Assembly: GCA_958496175.1 (NCBI GenBank)
Contig: OY292280.1
Span: 1,612,001-1,676,000 of the forward strand
DNA from: Sisyra terminalis
Taxonomy: Eukaryota > Arthropoda > Insecta > Neuroptera > Sisyridae
Reading direction: 5' to 3'
Length of the DNA: 64,000 bases
How positions within the stretch are numbered: position 1 is the first letter of the stretch; each line of letters starts with the position of its first letter. This document shows, in pieces, positions 33,711 to 46,335 of the stretch. A program made the translations under genes and the position numbers. The notes under the pieces were generated by a model. That model saw nothing but the letters and a program-made list of their open reading frames with translations. It was not told where the DNA came from and did not search any database.

Positions 33711-33850
33711 AAATTTGTACGGGGGGTGTTAATTTGAGAGTTGAATGGAGTTCTTTGGGAAAATGTAACAAATGGATATTTTGGTGGTTAAAATGTCGCA
33801 TTAGGACGTCTTTCTGTTGGCAATTGATACTTTTGTGAAAAAGCACTTAC

Positions 33851-33968
33851 CAAACGTGTCGATTCGATCGATACCCTGACTTCCGAATCCATGGAGCAGA
33901 ACAAAAAAGAGACACACGTGCAACATACTGACCATCGACAACGAAGAAAATTGATGGCAATTGGACAT
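33851..33968 (-). CDS. eva-1: eva-1 coding exon 1 (start codon and signal peptide)
   Basis: This exon starts the EVA-1 protein, a cell-surface co-receptor of the SLT/Robo guidance pathway in the families where it has been studied. The ATG is at 33968-33966, six bases inside an exon whose acceptor (TTTGTTCCAG) ends at 33975, so a separate 5'UTR exon must lie upstream. It encodes 39 residues plus one base. Residues 12-28 are strongly hydrophobic (VSMLHVCLFFVLLHGFG), a classic secretory signal peptide with likely cleavage near the G-S-Q-G stretch. The donor is TTTG/GTAAGTGC, phase 1. That G joins CT of the exon at 17416 to give Ala, followed by LLSGTLRTFQQ. The exon joining is inferred from phase and family layout; no transcript is available here. 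The other in-frame ATG, at 33989, lies inside the intron. Confidence 0.8.
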
Positions 33969-33974
33969 TTTAAT
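33969..33974 (-). other. eva-1: 5'UTR part of the eva-1 start exon
   Basis: Six bases (ATTAAA) lie between a pyrimidine-rich splice acceptor (positions 33975-33990 on the minus strand) and the ATG. The acceptor shows that transcription starts further right, beyond 34 kb. No first exon could be identified with confidence. Confidence 0.55.
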
Positions 33975-33999
33975 CTGGAACAAAGACAAGAAAAATATG

Positions 34000-34929
34000 A
34001 GAATGGATATACGGTTCGGCTCAATTTCCGCGTCAAACTAATTAACCATTATTACTAATTGATATTGTTGATTAACACGGTTCCAATCAAATTTATGTTC
34101 TCAATTGGTTGAATAGAATTTAAAGTGGGTGTGGGCTCGACATGTGGCCGGTTATTTATTCCCATCCGAATTCAAATGTGCTTCATTAGTTAAACACGGT
34201 CAGGAAAAATCAGGGAAGATAAAGCCGATGGTGGAATGTGTAGTTAACTGCATAATGTTCTCAGAGATAACAAACTAAACGGGGCTCGTCCATCATTATT
34301 TTCGGGATAAACCGTTTCGAAATATCTAAATTTAACTATAGTCATTAATTTCCAAACCGGCATAATTAAATACAATCATCCCTCTATTAGCCGCACACTT
34401 CAACCGCAACACACCCCCGTCTAGACGAGACTATGCTTTTAAAATTTCATCAATCTTACTTTCGAAAAAAATTACCACTGGGGAGATTAGAGTGGAAGCT
34501 GTCACATAATGTATATACCTCCATCGAGTCCTCAAGGAATCAGCTATGTCTCCAGGTCCGCGGTACAAAGTCGGGGAATTCATACACGCCTGATTCACCT
34601 GGAAAACTTTCCATCAGCTTTCATCATAAATCAACTAGATAAGGTCAACAGACTTTTTTTTTAATTTTCCGCATTTCTTCCCAAACTTTAATCAATTCAA
34701 ATCAATTTTCCACGCGCACGAACATTATTCTAAATTCTAAAGAATCGATGTTGAGGTGTGGGGGCTGTTCAATATTCCACAAAATACTTTCGTTACCCAA
34801 CAAAAGCATTGTTACGTAGGCATTTACGTTAATTTAATTAACGTTAAAATGCAATACGAGGGAAAATAAGAATAGTAGTTTTATTTTCTCCACTGTACTC
34901 TAAAAACCTTTGACAAGTTTCTTTATCAA
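34000..34929. other. Upstream of the eva-1 start exon, unique
   Basis: Intron between the start exon and the unseen 5'UTR exon. No promoter motif or exon that I can support. Confidence 0.35.
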
Positions 34930-36060
34930 AATAAGATTTTTTCGCTGACTTTGAACAGTTATACTGTGTATACAATATATAGAATATATTTTGGTCCAAT
35001 TTATGTAGTAGGATATTAAATAAAAATCATACCATAAAAATAAATTTGAACAGAAGTTCAAACAAAAATATTTGTGACGTATTGCCCAGATACGTATTTC
35101 GATTGCCAAGCAATCTTCCTCAGTGGTCATCAAGTAGTTTGGATCACTCCGTAACTGCTTTGTCATGATTTTTTACTATATTATTGACACTTTCAATAAA
35201 CTTATACTTAATTAATCACAACAAAACTATTTTGTAACAAACGAAAAAAATTGTTTAACAAACCTCTACAAACGATATCTCAATGATTTGCCAAAGAAAA
35301 TTGGGGAAAAACGAAAACCGAAAAATCGGTACAGGGTAAAAAATTTCCTCTTAAAAAATAGACCAAAAATATTATTTGGGATGCCAAAAAAAATATTGAA
35401 AATTTTTAACCCTTAATATTGATGCAATAATGCTTCTTCGCCATTTTCGATTTTTCAATCCCAATAGCATTTTTTTCCTCGAATCCCTTAAGTCATTACG
35501 CAAAAATAATCATACAGCACATATTCTTAAAGAAAATTAAGTGTTCTACAAAAAAGGTTTGATAGTAAATTGTCGTCAGACCAACCGTTTCCTTATAATC
35601 GAGCCTTAAACATTGATCTGTTTTTTCAATTTGATTTAATAGCATTGAAATTTTGTAACTATTGATCAAATGGATAGATATTTAGGCTAAAATTTTTATT
35701 GATTATTAAAGCAATTTAAATGTTCTACAAAAAAGGTTGGTTCCGGATTTTTGCCAGACTAACCGTTTCCATGGAAACGAGCCTTAAATAATATTCTGAT
35801 TTTTCGATTTGATTAATTAACTTTGGTAATTTGTAATTATGGATTGAAATTTTAGATTTTTAGATTAAAATTTGTATGTATTTTTAAAGTAATTTAAATT
35901 CTCTACAAAAAGATCAAATAGTAAATTTTTGTCAGGCTAAAAAATCTCCTCTTCATGCACCTGATGATGATTATATCAAATTATAACTTACTATTAATAA
36001 AACAAGTGTTATTTTGTAAAGTTGGACTAAGGTAGTTTAGGGATCCTGAGGATCAACAAA
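34930..36060. mobile_element. Hammerhead arm fused to 177-bp satellite units and B-box tail
   Basis: Begins with TTTTTTCGCTGACTTTGAAC and TGTGTATACAATATATAG, continues through the hammerhead arm to about 35345, then inverted satellite units (CTACAAAAAAGGTT near 35550, 35725 and 35905), and ends with CATGCACCTGATGATGATTA and the GTTGGACTAAGGTAG tail. The same order occurs at 58170-59275, so it is a defined composite. Confidence 0.75.
35079..35133 (-). ncRNA. Hammerhead-ribozyme-like motif, intact core
   Basis: Identical core, stem II and stem III to the copies at 26148 and 60929. Confidence 0.6.
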
Positions 36061-36170
36061 AGAGCAAATTATACGATATTAGAAGTGAATTAAGAAAAAA
36101 ATCACGAATTTAATTAAAAACAAAGTAGAAAATGCGACGTTGCCAGATATTGATGTAGCTAAAAGGAACA

Positions 36171-38188
36171 ATTTATTATTTGAAAATTAGAAATTTTTGG
36201 GAAATATTCACAGTCTAGCACTGACAAAACTGACAAATGGCTAAAAATTAGTAGTTGAATGAAAACGAAATGACAGTTGAAACCAATGACAACAATCAGT
36301 TAGTTGAAAATGGAGACAATAATTATAATGGTTGAAACCGGAGCCGAAATCATAACTAGACTCCAATATTGATTTCGGAGCCAGAGCTGGAATTGGAGCT
36401 GGAGCCAAAACCTAATCTAAATTAGTCCATTTTCCAACCCAATAGTTAGATCTTTTGTTTATAATTTTACAATTTATATATACTTTTTTTTTTATTCGAT
36501 CGAGTCCACTAGAATGAAGTTGGAAGTACCTCAGTACTGCAGCTTTTGTGTTTATATTTAGTCAGAAAAATGAGAACCAACTTCTACTAGTTATGAAAAT
36601 TCCAGATGCATATTAATAAAAAATAAATAATGGAAGTTATACCTCAATGAAGTCATTATTTATCCGGTACATTTACATGTAATTTTGTCAAAGTTACAAA
36701 GGGTATAAAAGTAATCTTCGATTACTTTTATTACATCTTAAATCATAGGGGTCCATTGATTTGAATCTCTGTGATTGGTCGATTTGAGGGAAATAAATAA
36801 AAGCTCGATTCATTATGGGGAATAAATCGGCCCACAATCATATATCATTTTTATATATGGTACGTTAAAACGTGATAATTTATTTAAATTGTATTCAATG
36901 TTTAAAGGTTTGAAAAATTTATCTTCTCACGAAAGTCTCAAGTGAAAACTATAAAATTTATGAGCAATTATTGGCGTGAGCGCCCTCTACAGATACGTCA
37001 CAAGTTCAAGCTCATAACCCAAAAATCCTGTCGAATAAATTTCGAATTTTTCGTCGAGATTTATTGACAAACGGCGATATTTCTTTCTAAAATTTCGTGA
37101 TTCTGAATAAAGAGAAAATAAACGATAAGCGAAAGTGCTTTTTTTTTCTGGTAAAAAACCAAAGAAAATCAATAGGACTTTTAGAAAAATTCGTGCTAGG
37201 ATTTCCCTTGACAAATAAAAATCAACAAAATATAAAGACCTTATTTATAAAAAAAATGCTATTTTTTATAGTTTATAAGAATTATAGGTATATTTTTGTA
37301 GAATCTTAAAGGCTCTACAAAAATGGTAAGCTTTTATTTTTTTCTTTTGTTTCTTTTTTGAGTTTTACTAATTTTACAGTTTCAAATTATTTTATCAAGT
37401 CGAAAGAAACATTCTGTTTACATTTTCTTTAAATTTCCTCATTTTGTTGCTTTAACCCAACAAAATTATTACTACTAAATGTAAAAGGACAATTTTCTTG
37501 CTATAAATATTAAAGTAACTATTTTATATAAAAATTAACGATATACTTTAAACTTCTTTCATCTGCCTAACGGCAGATTTAGTTCCCGCGTGGTTGAATT
37601 CTTCTCTTCAGCAACTATCTCAGAAAAAATTCTCCAAATTGGAGTATTTTTTTTTATTTCTTAGGTTATAAAATAGTATTTTTCAAGTACCTATCGGGAC
37701 CTATTTATGTACTGTATAATGCAACCTACCGTATACTGCAACCTTCTAACAAAGAAAGGTTACTCAACAAAAACAATGTTGATTTAATGAAATTAACGAT
37801 TAAATTTAAACCTATGATATTTTTTTTTCGGTTTTCTGCCTAATGGCAGCTTCATTTCCCGTGTGGTTGAACTTCGGCGTCCATCTCTGGAAAAGTTCTT
37901 CAAATTGGGGTAGTCCATTTCAAATTTCAATAAATTCTAAATTTCAATTCGTTATTCTTGGATTTTTCATCTACCAACAATAAATATGTTCATGAATCCT
38001 TAATCTCTCTGAATATGACCCATTCAGTAAGCTTTTCTTCTGGTAACCTATCGTTTACTCTTTTCAATAGTTCCATCTTTGTCACTCAATCCATTATATT
38101 TTCTAGATTCATCTCCAGTACCTACTAAGCTGAATAAATGAATAATGTACAATACATTAAATAACAAACCACACTAGAAGTAATTGCC
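36171..38188. other. No gene seen
   Basis: AT-rich. Two CGCGTGGTTGAA-type modules occur at about 37560-37640 and 37845-37935 (see the finding on this module). Confidence 0.4.
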
Positions 38189-38439
38189 AGTGCCATCTAC
38201 GTAAGCACAAATTTGAACTGAACTAAGAAAAATGCAACTACGCCAGCGTTAGAAATGTTAAAAAGAGAGAAATTTATTTAAGTAGCTCTTCTCTGTTAAT
38301 AACCACCGAAATAATTGAAGCAGATAAAGAGTAAGCGCTTGGAACAAGCGTTTTTTTGCGTAGATTAGCGCTCATCGGTACTCAATTGTCAGCTATTGTT
38401 TTTAGTTTCCGAAGAAACTGTGCTTATGTAGACGGCGCT
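38189..38439. mobile_element. Small inverted-repeat MITE
   Basis: AGTGCCATCTACGTAAGCAC on the left and TGTGCTTATGTAGACGGCGC on the right are inverted matches over about 21 bp. 251 bp overall, non-coding. Confidence 0.6.
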
Positions 38440-39436
38440 TTGTACGCCACTCTAAATTTTTCTTAATTCAATTTGACCCCATATATTCGGTCAAGCCAAA
38501 TATATCAATACCAGAACTATATTTTAATATTTTTGAGTAAATAATTATAGTGGGTGCCCCAAACTTATGGGGACCTATTAACTGCTGCCAACTTAACCAA
38601 ATCTGTAAATCTAGCTCTGTTATACCTATCATTCTTTGGCATTTTATTTACATTATTGTATAGCGATTTACAAAAGATAGTTTCTTTCGAAATTTTAATG
38701 GTTCCAGTTCTACTTTGAAACTCTAAAAATAGATAAAATTTTATAGATAAAGGATCACGTAAAATGGAATTTAAGTTTATAGGGTGCAAGCTATTAAGTA
38801 GTGATTAGAGTTAGTGCTATAAAAAGAATATATCATCCCGTTAAAATCAAAAGATTAACACAACCCCAAAATATCCCAAGTGGTAACGGAGATTGAATAG
38901 AACCAAAATTGGTATCTTTCCGATTTAATTTTGGAATCCATCGTCGGATGGCTTAATTTTAAAATGCGATAATTGACATCTTCTTGGAGGGTGCGTCATT
39001 GACGGCTTGATCTTATAATGAGATATTTGAGATATGTATTAGGGTGTAATATTTCAAGGAGCTATCTGGTTGCTATAGAAAAAAAATGGGGAACTGGGGA
39101 AAAAAAAACTTTTTAAGGGTTTTATGTTTTCGGTATTTTAGAAATTTAACTGAGATTTTTTTCCTAGTGTTTTGTACTATACGCTTAAGGGTTTGTTTGC
39201 TACATATACACCCGCAATCTAAACCACTATAAACAACCCTTAACTGCTCGAATCGCTCTAATTGTATTAACCGCCCCTCATTTGCATTCGAGACCATTTT
39301 CTCAGTTGTATGTACATTGGTTTCTCAAAATAATAATGATTGACAGTTTTCAATCCTTTTCTAATGTCATTAAATCGAATGTTTTCCTTAAGCCCTTCTT
39401 TATTTTGTTTGACAAAATTTTTGTTTGAAACATTTG
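38440..39436. other. No gene seen
   Basis: Chance minus-strand frames only. Confidence 0.4.
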
Positions 39437-39770
39437 TATATATTAGACTGATTCAAAAAAAATGATGAATTTTTTTTTCTTAATTATATCGAAAATATTG
39501 TTGGGAATAACAAAAAAAAATCCTGTGAAAGTTTAAGCTCTTAATATTAATATTAAGAGGTGTCGCATCGCAAATTTCGATTTTCCATTTAAATAACATG
39601 GCAGCAATATTCTCTTGCACTTTGGAATTTTATAGCTCACGTCAAAGACAATATTTCGGAATGACCAAGGTATATTCTTGTAGAAAATTGAACGATCTAC
39701 AAAAAAGGTCTCGAACAAATTTTTGATATATTTATTCCTTCAAAAGTTATTCGAGCTCAAAGTTCCGAGT
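39437..39770. mobile_element. Foldback element B, single arm
   Basis: One intact terminus TTAGACTGATTC and one arm, ending at ATTCGAGCTCAAAGTT, where a different repeat starts. Confidence 0.75.
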
Positions 39771-39779
39771 TGAAAGCTC

Positions 39780-40640
39780 CACCATCAAAGAAACAAATTA
39801 ACAACTCCTGATAGATTATAACAAAGACAACATATATCTCTATCTCATGATTTCTTAACGTTCAACAATATTACGATTGAATTTCCGTCTTTTAGAGTAG
39901 TAGCTAATAGACATTTGAAAGCATTGTAACGTTCAAAGAACACATTAAAAGAGAACTAGATTTTTTGTCGCTGATTTTTAACAGTTGTAATGTTTATACA
40001 ATATATAAACTGTATTGTGGTCCAATTTATGTAATATAACTTACAAAAGTAAACTATAAACATATATTTGATCAAAAGTTCAAACAAATATACTTTTGAC
40101 ATATTGCCCAGATACTTATTTCGATTGCCAAGCAATCTTACTCAGTAGCCGTCAAGTAGTATTGAATCGCTCCACTGCTCTCCACTGCTATGTGTTGAGT
40201 CACATAGTTATTACTTGTCACAATTGATTCACAATACTATTTGCAGATCACTGGGAACGGTTGCATGGCTATCGAAATACGTATCTGGACAATACGCCAA
40301 ACATACATTTGTTTGAGCTATTAATCAAATGTTTGTTTTAGCTTTTACTCAAATATTTGTTTATCGGTTACTTTTGCAAATTACATTACATAAATAAGAC
40401 CACAATATAGCTTATATATTGTATAAAGAGTATAACTTTTCAAAATCAGCGAAAAAAGTCTAGTTGGACTTCTAATGTGTTCTTGGAACATTAAAACGCC
40501 GTCAAATGCCTTTTCGTTACCACTTCAAAATCGCGGAAATGCAACTGTAATATTGTTTGACCACTATGAAATAATGAGATAGAAATATATGTTGTCGTTG
40601 TTTTACTCTATCAGGAGATGTAAATTTGTTTCTTGGAAGG
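39780..40640. mobile_element. Diverged hammerhead foldback with extended arms
   Basis: The outer arms match in inverse: CTCCTGATAGATTATAACAA (left) against TACTCTATCAGGAG (right), and ATATATCTCTATCTCAT against ATGAGATAGAAATATAT. Inner arms carry hammerhead-like cores at 40101-40150 (minus) and 40249-40295 (plus), both mutated. Confidence 0.65.
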
Positions 40641-40799
40641 CAGAGCTGGGTGGATTTATTCATGGCGGCAAAATACAAATTCAAATAGCATCCTTCACAT
40701 ATGTATAGAAAATTTACTAAGTGTACTCGTCTTGTTGTAAGAACTCTATAAACTATTTTCAAATAATTTAGTTCTAAAGCCAAATGGTATTCGAAATAA

Positions 40800-41065
40800 A
40801 TAACAAACAAAAGTAGAATAATTTACAAAAGTACACAATAAGCATATATTTGAACAAAAGCTCAAACAAATGTATTTTTGATATGTTACCCCAGATACGT
40901 ATTTCGATTGCCAAGCAAACTTCAATAGTAGTCATCAAGTAGTATTGGATCGATTCGTAACATAGTTACTACTTGATACACTTGACCCCCAATACTACTT
41001 GCTAATCGCTGAGGAAGAATGCATGGTAATCGAAATACGTATCTAAATAATACGTTAAAAATTGT
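40800..41065. repeat. Hammerhead foldback, decayed
   Basis: Left arm CCCAGATACGTATTTCGATT; right arm GCTGAGGAAGAATGC then ATCGAAATACGTATCTAA. The stem II and stem I pairs are partly lost. Confidence 0.65.
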
Positions 41066-41139
41066 TAAAAATTGATGTGATATCGAGATCTATTGTAAGC
41101 TCTTTAAAAAATATTTGTACATTTCCTCAATTCTTGACT

Positions 41140-41480
41140 GTTTTGAAATTTATGGAATCCTTATTGCGTAACTATATTGAAATACATTTATACAGTAGTA
41201 TTTGGATGAAACAATATAGAAAAGATTTAATTATACGTTATGAAATAGAATGTGGAAACTTATAGAAGTCGGTGATAAAAATGAGCAACTAATGTGTAGT
41301 GTTTCGTAGCATACCTGATCACCGGCCATATTTATGATTTTGTTCTTTTTTGTTACATGCATATCAGTATCATATTTATCATTTTTTTTCAGTCATTTTT
41401 CTATCAACCTTATTAGAATGCAACCTATTGTTAAAATATGTTCAATGAAATTTAAAAAACATTTGAATTTTAAATATCTT
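41140..41480. repeat. Repeat J copy
   Basis: Shares TACGTTATGAAATAGAATG, CGTAGCATACCTGATCACC and TATTAGAATGCAACC with the copies at 9.4 and 11.0 kb. Confidence 0.65.
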
Positions 41481-42484
41481 TTTTCAACACGAATACATTC
41501 AAAGAACGAAGGATATGAATGCATATTTGTAAATTATGGCCCAATATAATAATCATTGTCTCAAATTTGAACTAATTTATCATTTGTCACAACTATCATT
41601 TCGATTTTATTCAATTGTTATTTTTAATTGGTGTGTCAATGTTGGCAGTGGATATTTCACGGGTCGCTACTAATCAATTGTAATGCAGAAAAAAATATTG
41701 CATGTGATTTATATAGAAATCGTTCGTTAAGAATATAGGAGCCGGAAAATTAGATGAAAAACTGCTTTGAAAATTTATGTATAGCAAAAGTTTATTTTCC
41801 CCCTACTTGTTGTCGTCTTTTTTCGCAAAATCCAATATTTATCGTTATAAATTCTCTGAACATTGCTTTAATTTTTTTTCCCCTTTTTGATTCGATAGAA
41901 GTTGTAGTGGAAATCCATATTAATATATATCGAAGTCATATTAAAGTTTGAAAAACTTTTTTTATTAAGTATCTACATTCTACAAAATAAGTTTATTCAC
42001 AAAACATTTTCTCCATGTAAAAACTAATACAACTTTTACGTTGGAAAAAATTTCGTTAAGTTATAATAAAACTAATTCCTTAATTATTTTTTTTTTTCAT
42101 ATTTTTCTCAAACAAAAAAAATTTTTACCAAAGCAAAGACTTTGTTCAAATTGATGTCAATATATGTCAATAAATTACGAATTTTTATTAATCCTAGAGT
42201 CGCTTAAGATCTTGGTTGTTATAAAGCGTCAGTAAATAACAATTAATTAGGAAAAAAACAAGTGATATCAAGTAGCAATCCTTTAAAACAGTTTGAAAGG
42301 CTTTAGAAGGGAAAATTCCAAGTATTGGGAATGAAAGTAACATGTATAAAGAAGGTGAATTTTACTGGCGAAAGGTTGCTGTTTTTTTTTAATTGTTACA
42401 TACCGTCGCTTTATAGCTAATAATGTCCTTTAGAAACTCTAGAGTTAATAAAAATCCGTAAATCGAGAAATATTGAAAATTTGC

Positions 42485-42560
42485 TCGATTCAAAGATCGA
42501 ACTCAAAATCTACCAGTTTTGAAGCGGTCACCTAAACCACTCGGCCACCATTAGGCGTAT
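42485..42560 (-). repeat. Solitary tRNA-Ser-like SINE head
   Basis: The minus strand has TGGCCGAGTGG and a decayed B-box; same family as the array at 32.6-33.7 kb. Confidence 0.6.
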
Positions 42561-42644
42561 GGTTGATATTTCAATATTTGCTAATAATTTTTTTCACTTT
42601 TCCTCAAGATGGCTCCAATTACACCCCACTCTCCTCTATATACT

Positions 42645-44117
42645 ATAGGCTGTGCGTTATTTCCCAAATTGATTTTTTTACAGCGATCGCCCCCTGAATT
42701 CTTAGTTTAAGATATAAAAAAAAATTATCCAGCACAATAAATCTTTTAATTTCTTGATTAAACCGTGCCGGAATCATGTTACTTTTACCATTTAAATAAC
42801 ATGGGATTATTTGACTTTTTACTTTTTACTTTTAATTTTTTTTTCTCAGAAACAAATGGATGAAAAGATTTAAGATCAAATTATTCTGACGTAAAATTTA
42901 ACGTTCTACAAAAAAGGTCTCTGATGAATTTTCGATTAAATCACTCCAATAAAAGTTATTCAACATTTAACTTGTGCCTAATATTTTAAACTTTTTGCTC
43001 ATTTTTACTATTTTTAACTATGAAATCATTGAAAGAGAAGATAAACTTATTATCATTAGAGCGCCAGTGATTATTTGTGTTAATTTTATGGCTTGAACTG
43101 AAAATTAATCAAATAAAATCATTTTTTGACAATTAAAACAGGTGACATAAGATCAGCATTCGTGAAATTCAATTTATCCAGGATAACTGTGTATACAATA
43201 TATAGAATATATTGCGGTCCAATTTATGTAGTATAATTTAATATAAAAATCATACCATAAACATAAATTTGAACAGAAATTCAAACAAAAATATTCGTGA
43301 CATATTGCCCAGATACGTATTTCGATTGCCAAGCAACCTTACTCAGTGGTCATCAAGTAGTTTGAATCACTCTTTTCACATGATTCACCTGAATCATCAC
43401 TGGAGTGATCCAAACTACTTGATGACCACTGAGGAAGATTGCTTGGAAATTGAAATACGTAACTGGGCAATACGTCACGAATATTTTTGTTTGAACTTCT
43501 ATTCAAATTTATGTTTATGGTATGATTTTTATATATTATTATATTAAATTATACTACATAAATTGTACCACAATATATTCTATATATTGTATACACAGTA
43601 TAACTGTTCAAAGTCAGCGAAAAAATCTTATTTTGATTATACAGGATAAATTTTCGTACTTTAATCAATATTTTGTACTTACGAAGTGAATTTCATACTA
43701 ATTAATGAGACTATCGACAAAAGTTCAATTATTATTCGAATTTTTACCATTTTACCTGACACCATCTATGAGAAATTTCTTAGAACTTGTAGTCAACATA
43801 GGTACAAGTTAAATGTTGAATAACTTTTAATGGAGTGATTTAATCGAAAATTCATAGGAGACCTTTTTTGTAGAGCGTTAAATTTTACGTCAGAATAATT
43901 TATTCTTAAATCTTTTCATCCATTTGTTTCTGAGAAAAAAAAAATAAAAGTCAAAAGTTAAATAATGCCATGTTATTTAAATGGTAAAAGTAATATGATT
44001 CCGACACGGTTTAATCAAGAAATGAAGAGCTTAATTGTATTGAATATTTTTTTTATATCTTAAACTAAAAATTCAGGGGGCGATCGCTGTAAAAAAATCA
44101 ATTTGGGAAATAACGGA
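42645..44117. mobile_element. Family D foldback with a nested hammerhead foldback
   Basis: Inverted arms of about 300 bp (GCGATCGCCCCCTGAATTC, ACCGTGCCGGAATCATGTT) at 42645-42950 and 43815-44117. In the interior, at 43185-43645, sits a hammerhead foldback with cores in both arms (minus 43299-43350, plus 43411-43475). Confidence 0.75.
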
Positions 44118-44216
44118 CAACCTAATATACTAGTACAGTAATTAATTTTAATAAAAAATGTATATATTTTTAAATGATTAAAGTTGTGCAAACCAATTGG
44201 AGATATATAATATTAT

Positions 44217-44285
44217 GGGTGGCCCGCGGGTTTATGATGCATTTCCAAAGCGGCCGGTATAAATCATTGAGGTTGGCCACCCCAG
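44217..44285. repeat. hAT-type MITE fragment
   Basis: GGGTGGCCCGCGGG, TTATGATGCATTTCC and GGTTGGCCACCCC match the right end of 27117-27364. Confidence 0.55.
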
Positions 44286-44289
44286 GTCT

Positions 44290-45480
44290 ATATAATATTA
44301 TGCCTTGCAGGTAAAAACGTGGGTATCAGCTATTTCAAATTATTGGAAGGTATAAAAAAAGGTCATTTTTTGTCGAATTGATGAAAAACATTTCTTTATA
44401 TTAATATTAATATTATTGATTTTTGTGTTTAAATTTTGCAACATTGAATCTAGTTTAGTAAAAAAGGATAGCAGTAACGAAGTAGGTATAAATTATACGT
44501 GAATAACCCCTTTCTTTGATAATAATTTTAAAAAATAATTAAATAGATCAATCAATTGTAGATTGATTTGCTGATAAGAAACGATTTCAGTAATGAACTT
44601 GGAGAAGTTTGTTCAATTCGAAAATTGCTTTTGGTGTGGATTTCTCGACAAATATTCAAGGGAAAAGGAAGCAAAAAAAAAATATATAAAAAACATGTCA
44701 ACTTGATGAACATTTTGAATTTGTTTGTGTCTGAAACGCTTCCCTGAAACTCAGGAAAAAAGTATCCAATGGCATTGTGAAATTACGGTAATGAAGAAAA
44801 AACGAACTTCAGAAAGGAAATAGAAGCAGCGGCGACGAAAAAAAAACGCTTGACGCTCACCTCTGAAGAGCCACGGCAATTCAAAATAGATTTTGGGGAG
44901 AAATTGTGACGAGAATTCTACAAATGCTTGCCAGTATTTATCTCAATGTCAGCCGTTTTTCAAATAGAAGAAGAAAGAAAAAAAAACAACAAAAATAGAC
45001 ATCTTACTCCGACATGACAAAGAATTTTTCCGCTCAAAAGCAGACTTGATATGAAACGATTTGGAAAATATTAATTATGTCTGTCAAACCAAAATACAAA
45101 AGTTCTTTTTTATTGAACACGAAAAAAAAGATACCTTGTCTCGACTCTCATTAGTTACTACACATTTTAAAAGTGGATCCATTTTACTACTGCTGCTTAT
45201 CTATCAATACTTATTGTTTCTATTTGTCATCTCCATAGTGCTATTAAACTATTAGTTCTTAGTAGCCATTGATTTTTGGGGTTATACTTCTTTCTCAATA
45301 GCGTTTTTAAATAAAGATGAAAGAAATTTTTTTCTGGGGGACGAAAAGAACTACAGTATGAAGTTGCTCGTAAGTGGTTTAGCAAGCAACTTCAGACGGG
45401 TGGAAATTGGCCGAATTTTGGGAGCACTTTGCTCCCAATTTTTGTTTTTTTGTTTTTTTTTTTTATTTATTTTTGTTTTT
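44290..45480. other. No gene seen
   Basis: AT-rich; no exon or repeat terminus that I can support. Confidence 0.4.
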
Positions 45481-45596
45481 ATGCTACGGCTGGTTTAGTA
45501 TCCCGCGTGGTTGAAATCACATTCAACATTGTCTATCTCTGGGGAGATTCTTTAAATCGGTGTAGTTCATTCCTTCATTATTAAGTCAAAGATTTC

Positions 45597-46335
45597 GGTA
45601 TAACCTTGGATCAGGAACGTCGAAATTTTCAGAACTGAAGAGAACTATTCCGAATGGGTACGTATTGTTCACTCGAATGCAATTTGTACGTAAATTTTGA
45701 CATATGTCAGAAATGAAAAAGCGACGGTTATTTTCAAATATGTATTTATATTGTAATATGTAAAATTAAATTTTCGGCTCATGTCCAATTTAGCACACCT
45801 AAAATCTGGCGACGTTGCATTTTCGACTTTTTTTTAAATTTATTTCCCGATTTTTTTGATGTTTTCATTCCAATATGGTATAATTCTCTCTTTTGTGGCT
45901 AAATTTTTATTATGGACCGATTTAATCGCGAATTTAATTAAAACAAAGTCGAAAATGCAACGTTGCCAGATTGTGGGTGTGCTAAAATGGACTTGAACCA
46001 AATTTTCTAAATAAAGTTTACTTTTTTATGGAAAAAAAACGCTTGTCAAACTGTGATTAACTATTATTAAGGCAAGGAAACTCCAAAACATTTGCGAAAT
46101 GAAAAATATACTTAGGTAATATTTATTGTCGCATTATTGAACTGCTTAATTTTTATGTTCTGTTATATATATTTGATAATACATATTTGAAAATAGCCGT
46201 CGCTTCTTCATTTCTGGCATATGTCAAAGTTTACGTACAAATTGCATTCGAGTGAACAATACGTACAGGAATAATTACGAAACCATTCGGAACAGTTCTC
46301 AAATTTCGACGTTCCTGATTCAAGCATATACCAAG
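45597..46335. mobile_element. Composite element G-F-G, copy 2
   Basis: Same nested order as 5113-5855 but in the opposite orientation, including the non-MITE spacer AAATAAAGTTTACTTTTTTA and the F MITE at 45776-45999. Confidence 0.75.

Larger units (their letters stand above)
17417..33850 (-). other. eva-1: eva-1 intron 1 (16.4 kb)
   Basis: GT at 33850-33849 and AG at 17418-17417 on the minus strand bound a phase-1 intron of 16,434 bp. It is packed with transposable elements: two foldback families, a Jockey-like LINE fragment, a Helitron, TTAA-type and hAT MITEs, a satellite array and a tRNA-like SINE array. It also contains a plus-strand terminal exon at 31759-31860. Confidence 0.7.
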
